A stretch of DNA of 64,000 bases from Aphodosoma sp045126975 (GCA_045126975.1 JBGVPL010000027.1:1-64000), one strand, 5' to 3'. Counted from the first letter of the stretch, positions 36,053 to 45,273 are shown. Notes: a model not told the origin generated them from the letters alone. Translations and numbers: made by a program.

Positions 36053-37318
36053 CTACATTTTAGCAAAAGCTGATTCAAAGTCTTCGATAATATCTTCTAC
36101 ATTCTCAAGTCCCATTGATATGCGTAAAAGAGTAGGAGTGATACCACACGATTTTTTGTCTTCTTCGCTGAGTTGTTTGTGTGTAGTAGATGCAGGGTGA
36201 GTTACCACAGTAATAGAATCACCAACCATGGTCATATTAGCCACAAGTTTCAATCCTTCAACAAAACGGACAGTACTTGCTAAATCACCTTTTAATTCGA
36301 TAGATATAACGCCAGCGCCACCATCGCGAAAATATTTTTGTGCATTATTGTAACTTGCATTTTCAGGGAAACCTACATATTTCACATTGTCCACTTTAGG
36401 ATGACTTTGTAGATAGCGAGCAAGACGATCGGTTGATTCGATAATGCGTTGTGCACGAAGTGAAAGAGTTTCTAAACCAATGAGCATTAAGTATGCATCG
36501 AATGGAGAAGGACAACTACCCATATCGCGCAAACCATCTACACGGCATTTTACGATAAATGATTGAGGACCGAATGTTTCGTAAAGGTTAAGTCCGTGGT
36601 AGCCTTCTGATGGACCATTGATTTCTGGATATTTACCATTGCCCCAATTATAATCGCCTTTATCAATGATAATACCGCCCATAGCAGTACCATGACCATT
36701 AATCCATTTAGTTGCAGAATCTACAATAATATTTGCACCCCAATCAAAAGGATTACAAAGATAACCACCAGCCCCGAATGTATTATCAACAATGAGTGGA
36801 ATATCATATTTACGAGCAACTTTTGCAATAGCTTCTATATCAGCGACACGGCAGTTTGGATTGCTCATTGATTCTACAAAAATAGCACGAGTATTTTCAT
36901 CAATACGAGCTTCGAATGCCTCAGCAGAATCGTCTGCTGTAAGGCGGCAGTCAATACCTAACTTTTTGAATGTAATAGTGAATTGATTGAATGTACCTCC
37001 ATACACGTATGGTGATGAAACTATATTTTCGCCAGCTTTAGCAAGAGATGTGATTGCCAAGAAGATAGCCGACATGCCAGATGAAGTTGCTATTGCTGCT
37101 ACACCTCCGTATAAAGCAGCCATGCGAGATTCGTATGCTTGTACTGTAGGGTTGTTTAGTCTTGTATAAATATTGCCAGCTTCTTTAAGTTCGAATAAGT
37201 CAGCAGCATAATCACATGATTTGAAGTGATAAGCAGCAGTAGGGTAGATGGCTAATCCACGAGAACCTGTTCCATCAATGTTTTTTCCACCGTGGATTTG
37301 AATAGTATCGAAATGCAT
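36053..37318 (-). CDS. metY: O-acetylhomoserine sulfhydrylase
   Basis: A 421-residue PLP enzyme that makes homocysteine from O-acetylhomoserine and sulfide. It has the PLP lysine in DSATKWINGHGTAMGG, the YTRLNNPTVQAYESRMAALY start region, the SSGMSAIFLAI cofactor loop and the VTHPASTTHKQL segment. Length (about 420-430) separates MetY from the shorter cystathionine enzymes. First gene of the operon, with an excellent promoter at 37359-37389. I see no SAM riboswitch in the short leader. Confidence 0.93.
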   Translation of the reverse strand: MHFDTIQIHGGKNIDGTGSRGLAIYPTAAYHFKSCDYAADLFELKEAGNIYTRLNNPTVQAYESRMAALYGGVAAIATSSGMSAIFLAITSLAKAGENIVSSPYVYGGTFNQFTITFKKLGIDCRLTADDSAEAFEARIDENTRAIFVESMSNPNCRVADIEAIAKVARKYDIPLIVDNTFGAGGYLCNPFDWGANIIVDSATKWINGHGTAMGGIIIDKGDYNWGNGKYPEINGPSEGYHGLNLYETFGPQSFIVKCRVDGLRDMGSCPSPFDAYLMLIGLETLSLRAQRIIESTDRLARYLQSHPKVDNVKYVGFPENASYNNAQKYFRDGGAGVISIELKGDLASTVRFVEGLKLVANMTMVGDSITVVTHPASTTHKQLSEEDKKSCGITPTLLRISMGLENVEDIIEDFESAFAKM

Positions 37319-37358
37319 AATTATGAAATATTTAATAGTGAAATAAATAACTAAATTA

Positions 37359-37389
37359 CAAAGATAACAATATTTTTATAATTGACAAA
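37359..37389 (-). promoter_or_regulatory. metY promoter
   Basis: Minus strand TTTG (37389-37386), exactly 19 bases, TATCTTTG (37366-37359): a near-ideal Bacteroidota promoter, divergent from the lipoprotein promoter at 37445. Confidence 0.8.
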
Positions 37390-37444
37390 ATTTTTGTTTT
37401 ATTATTTTTATATTTTTTTGTTTTCTTGAATATATTATTTTTAT

Positions 37445-37452
37445 TAACTTTG
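37445..37452 (+). promoter_or_regulatory. -7 element touching the lipoprotein start
   Basis: TAACTTTG ends only 4 bases before the ATG at 37457, so the transcript should begin at or next to the start codon. Confidence 0.6.
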
Positions 37453-37456
37453 CTAT

Positions 37457-38548
37457 ATGAAAAAATACTATATATTATCGATTTTAATCGCTTTGTTATT
37501 AGCGAGTTGTATATCTCAAAAAAGAAGATTAAAAGGTTCAGAAAGGTATGAACCAGAAAATGTTGTTGAACCAGATACAACCATTATACCTATATTTGAC
37601 CCAGAAGTACTATATGTTTTAGCACGAGAATATGAAAATACGCAAGATACTATGCGTAGTATGGGTGAATATGTAGAAGAGAGATTAATGGAATTATATC
37701 CAGAGCAAGCCTATAGAGGTATGATGTCGAAAATGGCAGATGCAACAATGAGTCGTTTACAAAAAGTTCATCAAACCCCTCAAACTAAAGTAAATACAAT
37801 TGATGGCATTACGATGTCAACGCCTAATGAATCTTATTTTAGTTCTGTTTCTGATTCGGCGGAGGTAGCACTATTGCAAATGACAGAAGCAGAAGCGGCA
37901 GTATATTGGGATTTGAATATGTTGGCTGATGCTGAAACCAAAGTACGATTGGCTGATTTTGATAAAATTAAGGCTTTTGATAGTGAGTGGGGGTTAAATG
38001 CAACGTTAATGGGAGATGAGATTCCTTATATTGCAAAAGAGGAATGGGCGATGTCGTTTGTAAGTATGGGAGTATCTTCATCTATAATTTATCGAGTGTT
38101 ACAATCAAAAGCGAGGGCAGAGTATGTAGCTCGCCATTTTTATAATATCAATACAAGTTATGGTAAACGAGGTGATGCTTATAAACATATATTTGTAAAT
38201 CTTTTATTGCGTAGATATACTACATCGAGAATAGCTTGGCTTGTGATGGATGTGTATTGGGAGCGTGCAAGTGTGAATATGCCGTGTGATAATGTAATGG
38301 ATTTTCATAATAATCTTGTTGGTCGAGAGTATCAATATAATAATTTATTGAAAGGTAGTGATGATTGGCGTCAGTGGGCATATAATTTACGTAATTTTGT
38401 TGATGATACAATCTATAATGCAGAGTTTATGAATTGGCGATTAGATACACCTTCTTTTATTGTAAATGAAGAAGAAAAGAAAGTTAGTGCTAACAAGTAT
38501 ATTTATTGGAGTAAAGATTCTGAGCCACTTAGTGAAGCTAAGAAGTAG
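37457..38548 (+). CDS. lipoprotein of unknown function
   Basis: A 363-residue protein with a lipoprotein signal peptide (MKKYYILSILIALLLASC, lipobox LASC) that fixes the start at this ATG. The mature part is mostly helical with no motif that I recognise. Segments such as YWDLNMLADAETKVRLADFDKI and the Trp/Tyr-rich YHHIFVNLLLRRYTT-like region (VNLLLRRYTTSRIAWLVMD) suggest a compact helical fold. The tail ends SEPLSEAKK. It stands alone between the divergent metY promoter and a bidirectional terminator. Confidence 0.75.
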   Translation: MKKYYILSILIALLLASCISQKRRLKGSERYEPENVVEPDTTIIPIFDPEVLYVLAREYENTQDTMRSMGEYVEERLMELYPEQAYRGMMSKMADATMSRLQKVHQTPQTKVNTIDGITMSTPNESYFSSVSDSAEVALLQMTEAEAAVYWDLNMLADAETKVRLADFDKIKAFDSEWGLNATLMGDEIPYIAKEEWAMSFVSMGVSSSIIYRVLQSKARAEYVARHFYNINTSYGKRGDAYKHIFVNLLLRRYTTSRIAWLVMDVYWERASVNMPCDNVMDFHNNLVGREYQYNNLLKGSDDWRQWAYNLRNFVDDTIYNAEFMNWRLDTPSFIVNEEEKKVSANKYIYWSKDSEPLSEAKK

Positions 38549-38572
38549 GTTTATTTATTAGATAACTAAATA

Positions 38573-38618
38573 AAATAAGAGCTGTGTAAAAATAAAAATT
38601 TCACACAGCTCTTATTTT
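38573..38618. terminator. bidirectional terminator
   Basis: AATAAGAGCTGTGT and ACACAGCTCTTATT are perfect inverse complements with A/T runs on both sides, between the convergent lipoprotein and nspC genes. Confidence 0.85.
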
Positions 38619-38627
38619 ATTTAGGCA

Positions 38628-39884
38628 TCAGCACATGCGATTGAAATAATCCTCATAACTATATTTGCGGAGGATTTCAATCGAGCCATCTAATTTTCTT
38701 AAAGCAATAGAAGGGTGGGTGATGCCGTTGAACATGTTGGTTTTTACGTTGGTGTAGTGGTTCATGTCTTCAAATACTATGCGTTCGCCTATCTGTAATT
38801 CATGGTCAAATACCCAATCGCCTACAAAATCTCCACTTAGGCAACTGTTGCCACCCATCCTATAAGAGAGTTGAGAGTTTTTCGCTTCGCTCAAGATTTT
38901 TGCTTCACTCGGCAATTCAAGTAAACTTGATTGCTCTTGTTTATCGCAAAAATTGAGAGTTGAAAGTTGAGAGTTTTCTTTATCTATAATTTTTGCCCCG
39001 ATGATTTTTGGTTGATAGGGCATTTCGAGGCAGTCAGGCATGTGGCATGCAAATGATACATCTACAATAGCAGTTTTAATACCATGGTTTTCAACTATAT
39101 CTTGTATTTCTGACACCAATACCCCTGTGCGCCAAACATGTGCTGAACCAGGCTCTAAAATCACATGTAAGTGAGGATGACGCATTTTGAATCCCTTTAT
39201 CAACTGAATAAGATGCTCTGTATCATATCCTGCGCGAGTCATTAGATGTCCACCTCCCATATTTATCCATTTCACCTGACTGAGCCATGGAGCAAATCGT
39301 TCTTCAACCACTTTGAGTGTATTCTCAAGGTCATAAGAGGTTGATTCGCAGAGGGTATGAAAGTGTAATCCTTCAATGCCTTCTGGTAATTGTTCAGGCA
39401 ATTGGTCGCGAATAATGCCAAAGCGTGAACCAGGAGCACAAGGATTATAAAGGTCAGTCTCTACATCTGAATATTCAGGATTGATACGTACACCACAAGA
39501 TATACCATATTTTTCTGTCACTGCTTTGTGGCGGTAGTATTGAGCAAGCGAATTGAAAGTAATATGCGAAGAACACTGTGCAATAGTTTCAATCTCAGAG
39601 TCTTTATATACAGGTGCAAACGTATGAGCCTTAGAGCCTAATTTTTCGTATGCCAATTTTGCTTCAGATAAAGAACTTGCAGTAGAGTGGGGGATATACT
39701 GGCGAGTGATATCAAACAACTTCCATATAGCAAAAGCTTTGAAAGCCATAATGATTTCTGCTCCAGAGCGTTCGCTAACCGATTTGATTAGTTGTAGGTT
39801 TTTGTGTAATAACTCTTCCTCTACCACATAACATGGAGAAGGAATTTTAGGTGTATTGTAATTGTATTTATCAAAAGAATTCAT
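38628..39884 (-). CDS. nspC: carboxynorspermidine decarboxylase with a repeat-derived insert
   Basis: A 418-residue PLP enzyme of the alanine-racemase-fold decarboxylases that makes norspermidine or spermidine. It has PLP lysine in MAFKAFAIWKL, the HFHTLCES loop, EPGSAHVWRTG and the late MGGNSCLSGDFVGDW with the catalytic Cys. The family is usually about 375-385 residues; this copy has about 37 extra residues (about 303-340) between KIIDKE and YRMGGNSC, read as NSQLSTLNF...LPSEAKILSEAKNSQLS. That stretch is encoded by AACTCTC-type heptamers flanking a palindromic centre, so it is a repeat insertion just before the catalytic Cys loop. Confidence 0.88.
   Translation of the reverse strand: MNSFDKYNYNTPKIPSPCYVVEEELLHKNLQLIKSVSERSGAEIIMAFKAFAIWKLFDITRQYIPHSTASSLSEAKLAYEKLGSKAHTFAPVYKDSEIETIAQCSSHITFNSLAQYYRHKAVTEKYGISCGVRINPEYSDVETDLYNPCAPGSRFGIIRDQLPEQLPEGIEGLHFHTLCESTSYDLENTLKVVEERFAPWLSQVKWINMGGGHLMTRAGYDTEHLIQLIKGFKMRHPHLHVILEPGSAHVWRTGVLVSEIQDIVENHGIKTAIVDVSFACHMPDCLEMPYQPKIIGAKIIDKENSQLSTLNFCDKQEQSSLLELPSEAKILSEAKNSQLSYRMGGNSCLSGDFVGDWVFDHELQIGERIVFEDMNHYTNVKTNMFNGITHPSIALRKLDGSIEILRKYSYEDYFNRMC
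38865..38977. repeat. in-frame heptamer-flanked insert in nspC
   Basis: On the coding (minus) strand AACTCTCAACTTTCAACTCTC opens the insert and AACTCTCAACTCTC closes it. The centre has an imperfect palindrome (GCAATCAAG / CTTGAATTGC) and two direct copies of GAGYGAAGCRAAAA. The frame stays open throughout. Confidence 0.85.
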
Positions 39885-39891
39885 AATGATG

Positions 39892-39998
39892 TAGGTTAGA
39901 GGTTAGGGGTTAAAGGTTATAGGTTAGTTAGGGTTATTTGTCCGACTAGTCTGACCTGTCCGACACTTAATTCTCAATTCTCAATTTTCAATTCTCAA
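39892..39998. repeat. composite repeat: heptamers, 9-mers, heptamers
   Basis: Five NNGGTTA units (39892-39926), then three 9-base units that read GTCGGACAG, GTCAGACTA, GTCGGAC on the minus strand (39940-39964), then four TTCTCAA-type units (39971-39998). The last array encodes the final EN and TGA stop of the endonuclease gene. Confidence 0.88.
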
Positions 39999-42402
39999 CT
40001 ATTAATTTAATAGTTTTGTTGTTGTGTTGTACGATATAAATGCCTTGTGGGAGTGTAAGGGTTTCGGTTTGTTGTACTTGGTCTATTGTTAAAATAGATT
40101 GTCCCATAGCATTGTAGATAGTGAGTGATTTTGATGGAAATAGGTTAGTCAATACAACCATATTGTCGTTGATATAATAAATTATATCGTTATTACTTTG
40201 ATATATAGCCATATCATCAACCGTAGTTTTTAGCAATTCAACTGATAATTCCTCTGAAATTGCATTGCCAGCAGGTGTAACAGTATAGTAATATGTTTTT
40301 GAGCAGTCTAATTCAGTAACGATATATGATGTCACATTACCCACATTTTTAGGATAACCTATAGCTGATTTATTTTCAATTACTTCTTTAGCACCACCAG
40401 TTACAGCAAGTTGACTGATTATAACACGCTCGCCAGTTGCTCCTTGTGATATAACAATTTTGCCTAAATCATTAGGTGTGATAGTGTAGGTATATGCTTT
40501 GAAATTAGATGTTAAAGTTTCATTAGCAATAGTATTGCTACCACTTGTGATTTTAAGCACCGAAGCATCATTGTTGTAGGCTTTAGCAGTAATAGCAATA
40601 GTGCCACCTTTTGAGAAATCACCTATAACAGTGAGTGTACCATCACCTTTGCCTGTACCTAAACGTAAAGCATCACTTTCATAATAAGTTTTACCAGAAA
40701 GAGATAGAATATCTTTATTTGCATCAATAATATCAGATGTCAATGAGGTAAGATTTATAATCTCTTGTTCCGATGATTCAGAAATTTCTTTTGTATATAC
40801 ATTTAAAGTGTAAGAATTAACACCTGCATCGCTCCAAGTGGCAGTAAATGAGTTGTTTGTAATATCACTTGCATCAAATACTGTAAATGTAGTAGTGCCA
40901 TCAAGTGTAATATTACGTGTAGTGAAATCGGCAGATGATATAACCAAAGTAGCAGTATGACGACCTATTGTAGTAGGTGAATAAGTAACTGCTATTTCTT
41001 CACCCTCTTGGGCATTAGCTGCAGTAATAGTTGTTTTGTTAATAGAGAAAAGAGATTTATTTGTGCCACTAATCGACAATGAAATATCTGATGTAGTGTT
41101 AGTTGCTTTTATAAGTATATTACCTGTTTCAGGTTGTCTTACATCTTCGCAATAGAAAGTAATGCTACTATTAGATGGAGATACAAGCGTAGTAGTGCTA
41201 CTGCCAGTAAGATTTACAACAACCGATTTTGTAAGTTCACTGCTTGATATAGTTAATGTAGCTTTATGTTCGCCGATAGCAGTTGGAGTGTAAGAGACTA
41301 TAATATCCACACCTTCTAAGCCTTCAGAAGCAGATATTTGATTAGCCGAAAGCTCAAACATAGAAGCATTAGTGCCACTAAGAGTGAGAGTTAACGCCTT
41401 TGTAAGCAATAAACCTTGTATATTTATATCAGTAGATATAGTAGAATTGACGTTAGCCGAACCTACATTGACTGTTACACCATCAGTAGGGTAGATGATA
41501 GTAGGTTTAGTAGGAGTACAATTACAACCTGATTTGTCATCACCAGAGATATATTGTTCATCGTATGCCGATAATAATTTTGAGAAATCCACCGTTTCAT
41601 TTTTTTTATCACCCCAAATATATTCAGCTAAACAAGGGTAATCGATGAAAGGATTTCGGTTACCTTGTTTGTAGCCAGTTGAATTGTTGATACCATAAAT
41701 AGCATCATTTCTTACTCTCTCTTTTTCCGACACAGGGTCTTCGCGGTGCCATTTAAGTAGTAGATTTACAGAATAAGTAGTCAAACCATTTACAGAACCA
41801 AACATCTGATTGCCCCAATTTGAGCATTTATCAGCGTAGCGAGTAGCCATATAAAAATAACCACGAGCAAAATCTCCCTTATATTCATCATCTGGCTCAA
41901 ATACAGTACCCGAATAACCAGAAAAAGTGCTTGAACCAAGACGACCTAATGCTTTAGAGTCTAATACGGTACCACCTGAACATTCTCCAAAAGGATAATT
42001 AGAGCGTTGACCATTCACCTTACCATCAGTTGGTACTACATGAAACGCATCACTCTGCATAGGCGATTTACTATTAAACCATGATTGAGGCACAGAGTGC
42101 TCCTTGTTGTAGCAATCACACACATTTTTATAATTACCGCATTTGTCTTGATTATGTTTCCAACTACAAGTAGAATACATATCCCACAACGAGTCATCAT
42201 CGTGAGAATCAGACGCCACATATAGATAGTTGAGATTATCATAACTAACCACAGTATGATTGTCAATAATATCTTGTAGTGCAAGACGCAATGAATTACC
42301 ACTTTTACCATTAGCCGACGAATAGTAATTGGTTGGAGCTTCGGCAAATACGTATAAACCAAAGCAGAATAAAACAACTAAAGATAATGTAAATTTTCTC
42401 AT
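39988..42402 (-). CDS. secreted endonuclease I with T9SS tail (second of a pair)
   Basis: An 804-residue secreted nuclease: signal peptide MRKFTLSLVVLFCFGLYVFA, an endonuclease I domain (about 22-285; catalytic His in NKEHSVPQSWF, then DAFHVVPTDGKVNGQRSNYPFG and NPFIDYPCLAEYIWG), two Ig-like beta domains (about 300-500, LTLSGTNASMFELS and LSISGTNKSLFSIN), a carbohydrate-binding-like region and FN3-like strand set, and a type IX sorting domain ending LPQGIYIVQHNNKTIKLIVEN. The last residues EN and the stop come from a heptamer array. Its ATG overlaps the TGA of the upstream nuclease gene (ATGA), so the two are translationally coupled. Confidence 0.88.
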   Translation of the reverse strand: MRKFTLSLVVLFCFGLYVFAEAPTNYYSSANGKSGNSLRLALQDIIDNHTVVSYDNLNYLYVASDSHDDDSLWDMYSTCSWKHNQDKCGNYKNVCDCYNKEHSVPQSWFNSKSPMQSDAFHVVPTDGKVNGQRSNYPFGECSGGTVLDSKALGRLGSSTFSGYSGTVFEPDDEYKGDFARGYFYMATRYADKCSNWGNQMFGSVNGLTTYSVNLLLKWHREDPVSEKERVRNDAIYGINNSTGYKQGNRNPFIDYPCLAEYIWGDKKNETVDFSKLLSAYDEQYISGDDKSGCNCTPTKPTIIYPTDGVTVNVGSANVNSTISTDINIQGLLLTKALTLTLSGTNASMFELSANQISASEGLEGVDIIVSYTPTAIGEHKATLTISSSELTKSVVVNLTGSSTTTLVSPSNSSITFYCEDVRQPETGNILIKATNTTSDISLSISGTNKSLFSINKTTITAANAQEGEEIAVTYSPTTIGRHTATLVISSADFTTRNITLDGTTTFTVFDASDITNNSFTATWSDAGVNSYTLNVYTKEISESSEQEIINLTSLTSDIIDANKDILSLSGKTYYESDALRLGTGKGDGTLTVIGDFSKGGTIAITAKAYNNDASVLKITSGSNTIANETLTSNFKAYTYTITPNDLGKIVISQGATGERVIISQLAVTGGAKEVIENKSAIGYPKNVGNVTSYIVTELDCSKTYYYTVTPAGNAISEELSVELLKTTVDDMAIYQSNNDIIYYINDNMVVLTNLFPSKSLTIYNAMGQSILTIDQVQQTETLTLPQGIYIVQHNNKTIKLIVEN

Positions 42403-45239
42403 CTTATTACGAATTTAAAAGTTTCGATATCTTTATTATTAGTGATTTGAGCAATGTAAACACCCTTTGAAAGTTGAAAGTTGAAAGTTGAGAGTTGAGA
42501 ACCGAAGGTCTTTGAGCCTTTGGCGAAAAAATTGAGAGCTGTTTGGTGGATTTTTATACCTGATATGTTGTATATTGTTACTGTAGAATTTGCACTCAGA
42601 CCTTCAATGTAAAGAGTGTTGTCGCTGGTGTAGAACAACAAATCAGAGTTATTATCTATATTAGTGATAATATAATTATTATTAGTTTTTACCATCACTA
42701 TATTAGATGCATCCGACAAGCATTCATCACCCACCATTGCTTTTACCTGATACATATACTCTGTATTGGCAGTGAGATTTTCAAATACGTAGAAATTATT
42801 TGTAGTCTCAGCTGATTCTATTATATTATTGGTTTTACCCCCATACTTATATATAACATCATCAATAGCAAGATTACCTGCTACTTTATGATATTCAATG
42901 CGAATAGCGTATGTATCTTGTAAATCACTATATCTTAGTGTAGTTTTAGTAGTATTTGTATATTCTATTTTATCAATTTGATTCAAATTACCTTGCGAAT
43001 CAACCGAATATATAATAAAATAAGAGTCAGTAGCAGAGGTGCTTGGAAAGCGATACATAAATTCTACATCAGTTATAGGATAAGGAGTAGTAGGAGTTTG
43101 AATATACTCTCCATTATTCTTGAGGGCAATAGAATTTGGAGCTTTACCACTTGAAGCTGCAGTAGTATAATTACCCGAAGCAGTGCCATTCCAACCTTCA
43201 GGTAAAGGTTTACCATTAGAACTTACAGAATTAAAATTTTCTTCTATAGTAATGACAGAAGAACCAATCTCTTGAATAAGTTCAACAACGTAGCTATCAG
43301 CATAACTAACCTCATCCCAATTGGCAGTAAACTGATTGGCGTATATATTAGTAGCCTCGTATGCTTCTGGAGCATCAATGTTAGGCATTACAAAAGTCAA
43401 GAGATTAGTAGTCGAAGTATTACCAGCTTTCACTTCAGCATAATAGACTTTATTTGGAGTCAAATTATCTATAGTAATATAATTATTAGCAGATTGATAT
43501 GATTTCAATATTTTAGCATTAGAGGTAAATGTTGCAGAATGAGTGCTAAGATGAGAGAAATCATCCTTCTCATATTTAGTCCATTCCTCCCAATCAAAAT
43601 TAGTGTTAGGAGCTAAAATTTTAGCTTTACGTTTCAAAGAAACATCTTTACCCCAATCAGATGAATTATCAACCTCACCAATTACGTCAATTAAAATATT
43701 ATTGTGATAAAGAGCCATAGCATCATTACCATTAAAGTTGAGAATATTATCTTGGTCGATAGGTGATTTAACTAAAGTATCAGCCATAGCCTTTAGTTCA
43801 TCACCAGCACGATTACTTACAATAACATAACATTCACCATGATTCAAAGTGCCAGAAAGAGGGTAGTCCAATTTCCAATCACCAGTACCATTACCTTGTT
43901 TGCGCAAAGAATAATATTTTAAATCAACAGTTTGTCCTGTGCCATTATAAATACTAACAGCCTTATTATAAGATGACCCTTCGACGTATGCAGAAAAAAT
44001 AAGGTCAGTAGTGCGATTATTAGGTTTATCACTGAGAATAACCTCATATTCGTTGGTATTAGGTGTTTGAGTCCATTCAATATTAGTAGTAGTAGGATTT
44101 ATCACATTGACATTAGTTATCATAAACTCATCAGTAAAAGTAGCCGCAATAGCTAAGCGAATAGTGTCTGTAGTATTAATTAATAAAGTATCGAACACAG
44201 TCTTCACTTCATAGCAACTAATAGATATAGTCAAATCATAACCATTAGTGAGTTCCTCTGGAGTGATTGCTTTTTTAGATAAAGTAATTTCTTGTGAATT
44301 ATTTACAAGAGCGAGTGTAAGATTTTCTGTATAATTTATACCTTCAAAACGTAGAATTTTAGTAGCAGTAGTACCAATATATGTCAAAGGAATATCAATT
44401 TCGGTCCAAGCAGTAGGAGTAAGTAGTGCAGGACGCTCCTCATCATTAAGATTCAAACTCTCATTCTTCTTATTTCCCCAAATATGTTCTACCATTTCAG
44501 GATAATCAATAAAAGGGTTACGGTTGTGTTGTATTTGATATACAGCTTCTTGACGTTTAATTTCTTTTTCAGATACAGGGTCTTCTCTATGCCATTTTAA
44601 TAATAAATCAATAGCTTCATTAGTCCACACAGGATAAGTATTGTTTTGCATCATGTGCGAGTCCCAAATGTCAGAAAATTCATTGTAAGTGGTCGAAATA
44701 TACAAATAAGCACGAGCAAAATCGCCTTTGTATTCATCGGCAGGTTCAAAACATTTTACTTTACCATTATAAAGCGTAGTAGTTCCAATTTTAGATACAC
44801 CATTATCGAATGATGCTGTTTCTACTTCTCCGAGGGGAAGATTATTTTTAGTAATATTAGTTTTAGCATCAGCAGGGAATAGGTGGTGAAGGTCACGGAA
44901 GGCATAATTTTCTAAAGCACCCCACCAACTTTTAGGGAGTGCATGTTCGATATGCATACCTTCAACGCTGTTGAAATCAGTTTGATAGCGTATAGTCGAA
45001 GAGTACATGTCGATTACCGAACCATCATCATTGCGGTCGGTGTAATGAAACCCTTCCCAAGTATAGCCTTCTCCTTTGCCATATTTGAGGAATGTGCCAT
45101 TTGAGCAAATTTCATTTAAAGTATTAAGAAGTTCATTTCCTTTTTTTCCATCTGCTTTATGATAATACCCAGCTGGAATTTCAGCAAAAAGTGTTATTGT
45201 GAATAAGCAAATAACAAATAAAATATTAATTCTTTTCAT
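42399..45239 (-). CDS. secreted endonuclease I with lamin-tail domain and T9SS tail
   Basis: A 946-residue secreted nuclease: signal peptide ending LFA, endonuclease I domain (about 20-265; catalytic His in GMHIEHALPKSWW, HHLFPADAKTNITKNNLPLG, NPFIDYPEMVEHIWG), a lamin-tail domain (about 415-545; EGSSYNKAVSIYNGTGQTVDL, NDAMALYHNNILIDVIGE), FN3-like domains and a type IX sorting domain. Inside that sorting domain about 24 residues (about 901-924) come from a heptamer repeat, between KIHQT and KGVYIAQI. First gene of a coupled nuclease pair, promoter at 45266-45273. Probably used for scavenging DNA or remodelling biofilm; the paralogue lacks the lamin-tail domain. Confidence 0.87.
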   Translation of the reverse strand: MKRINILFVICLFTITLFAEIPAGYYHKADGKKGNELLNTLNEICSNGTFLKYGKGEGYTWEGFHYTDRNDDGSVIDMYSSTIRYQTDFNSVEGMHIEHALPKSWWGALENYAFRDLHHLFPADAKTNITKNNLPLGEVETASFDNGVSKIGTTTLYNGKVKCFEPADEYKGDFARAYLYISTTYNEFSDIWDSHMMQNNTYPVWTNEAIDLLLKWHREDPVSEKEIKRQEAVYQIQHNRNPFIDYPEMVEHIWGNKKNESLNLNDEERPALLTPTAWTEIDIPLTYIGTTATKILRFEGINYTENLTLALVNNSQEITLSKKAITPEELTNGYDLTISISCYEVKTVFDTLLINTTDTIRLAIAATFTDEFMITNVNVINPTTTNIEWTQTPNTNEYEVILSDKPNNRTTDLIFSAYVEGSSYNKAVSIYNGTGQTVDLKYYSLRKQGNGTGDWKLDYPLSGTLNHGECYVIVSNRAGDELKAMADTLVKSPIDQDNILNFNGNDAMALYHNNILIDVIGEVDNSSDWGKDVSLKRKAKILAPNTNFDWEEWTKYEKDDFSHLSTHSATFTSNAKILKSYQSANNYITIDNLTPNKVYYAEVKAGNTSTTNLLTFVMPNIDAPEAYEATNIYANQFTANWDEVSYADSYVVELIQEIGSSVITIEENFNSVSSNGKPLPEGWNGTASGNYTTAASSGKAPNSIALKNNGEYIQTPTTPYPITDVEFMYRFPSTSATDSYFIIYSVDSQGNLNQIDKIEYTNTTKTTLRYSDLQDTYAIRIEYHKVAGNLAIDDVIYKYGGKTNNIIESAETTNNFYVFENLTANTEYMYQVKAMVGDECLSDASNIVMVKTNNNYIITNIDNNSDLLFYTSDNTLYIEGLSANSTVTIYNISGIKIHQTALNFFAKGSKTFGSQLSTFNFQLSKGVYIAQITNNKDIETFKFVIR
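42468..42540. repeat. in-frame heptamer insert in the T9SS domain
   Basis: The coding strand reads an imperfect palindrome (CCAAAGGCTCAAAGACCTTCGG in two arms of CCRAAGG type) and then CTCTCAA, CTTTCAA, CTTTCAA heptamers. It encodes GSKTFGSQLSTFNFQLS within the sorting domain. Confidence 0.8.
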
Positions 45240-45265
45240 GATTATAAACTTTTGTCATTAACTTA

Positions 45266-45273
45266 CAAAGTTA
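45266..45273 (-). promoter_or_regulatory. -7 element of the nuclease operon
   Basis: Minus strand TAACTTTG, 27 bases before the ATG at 45239. Confidence 0.6.

Noticed and set aside
37319..37358. SAM or cobalamin riboswitch upstream of metY
   Set aside because: The leader between the promoter at 37359 and the ATG at 37318 is only about 35 bases of A/T text, too short for any known riboswitch of these classes.
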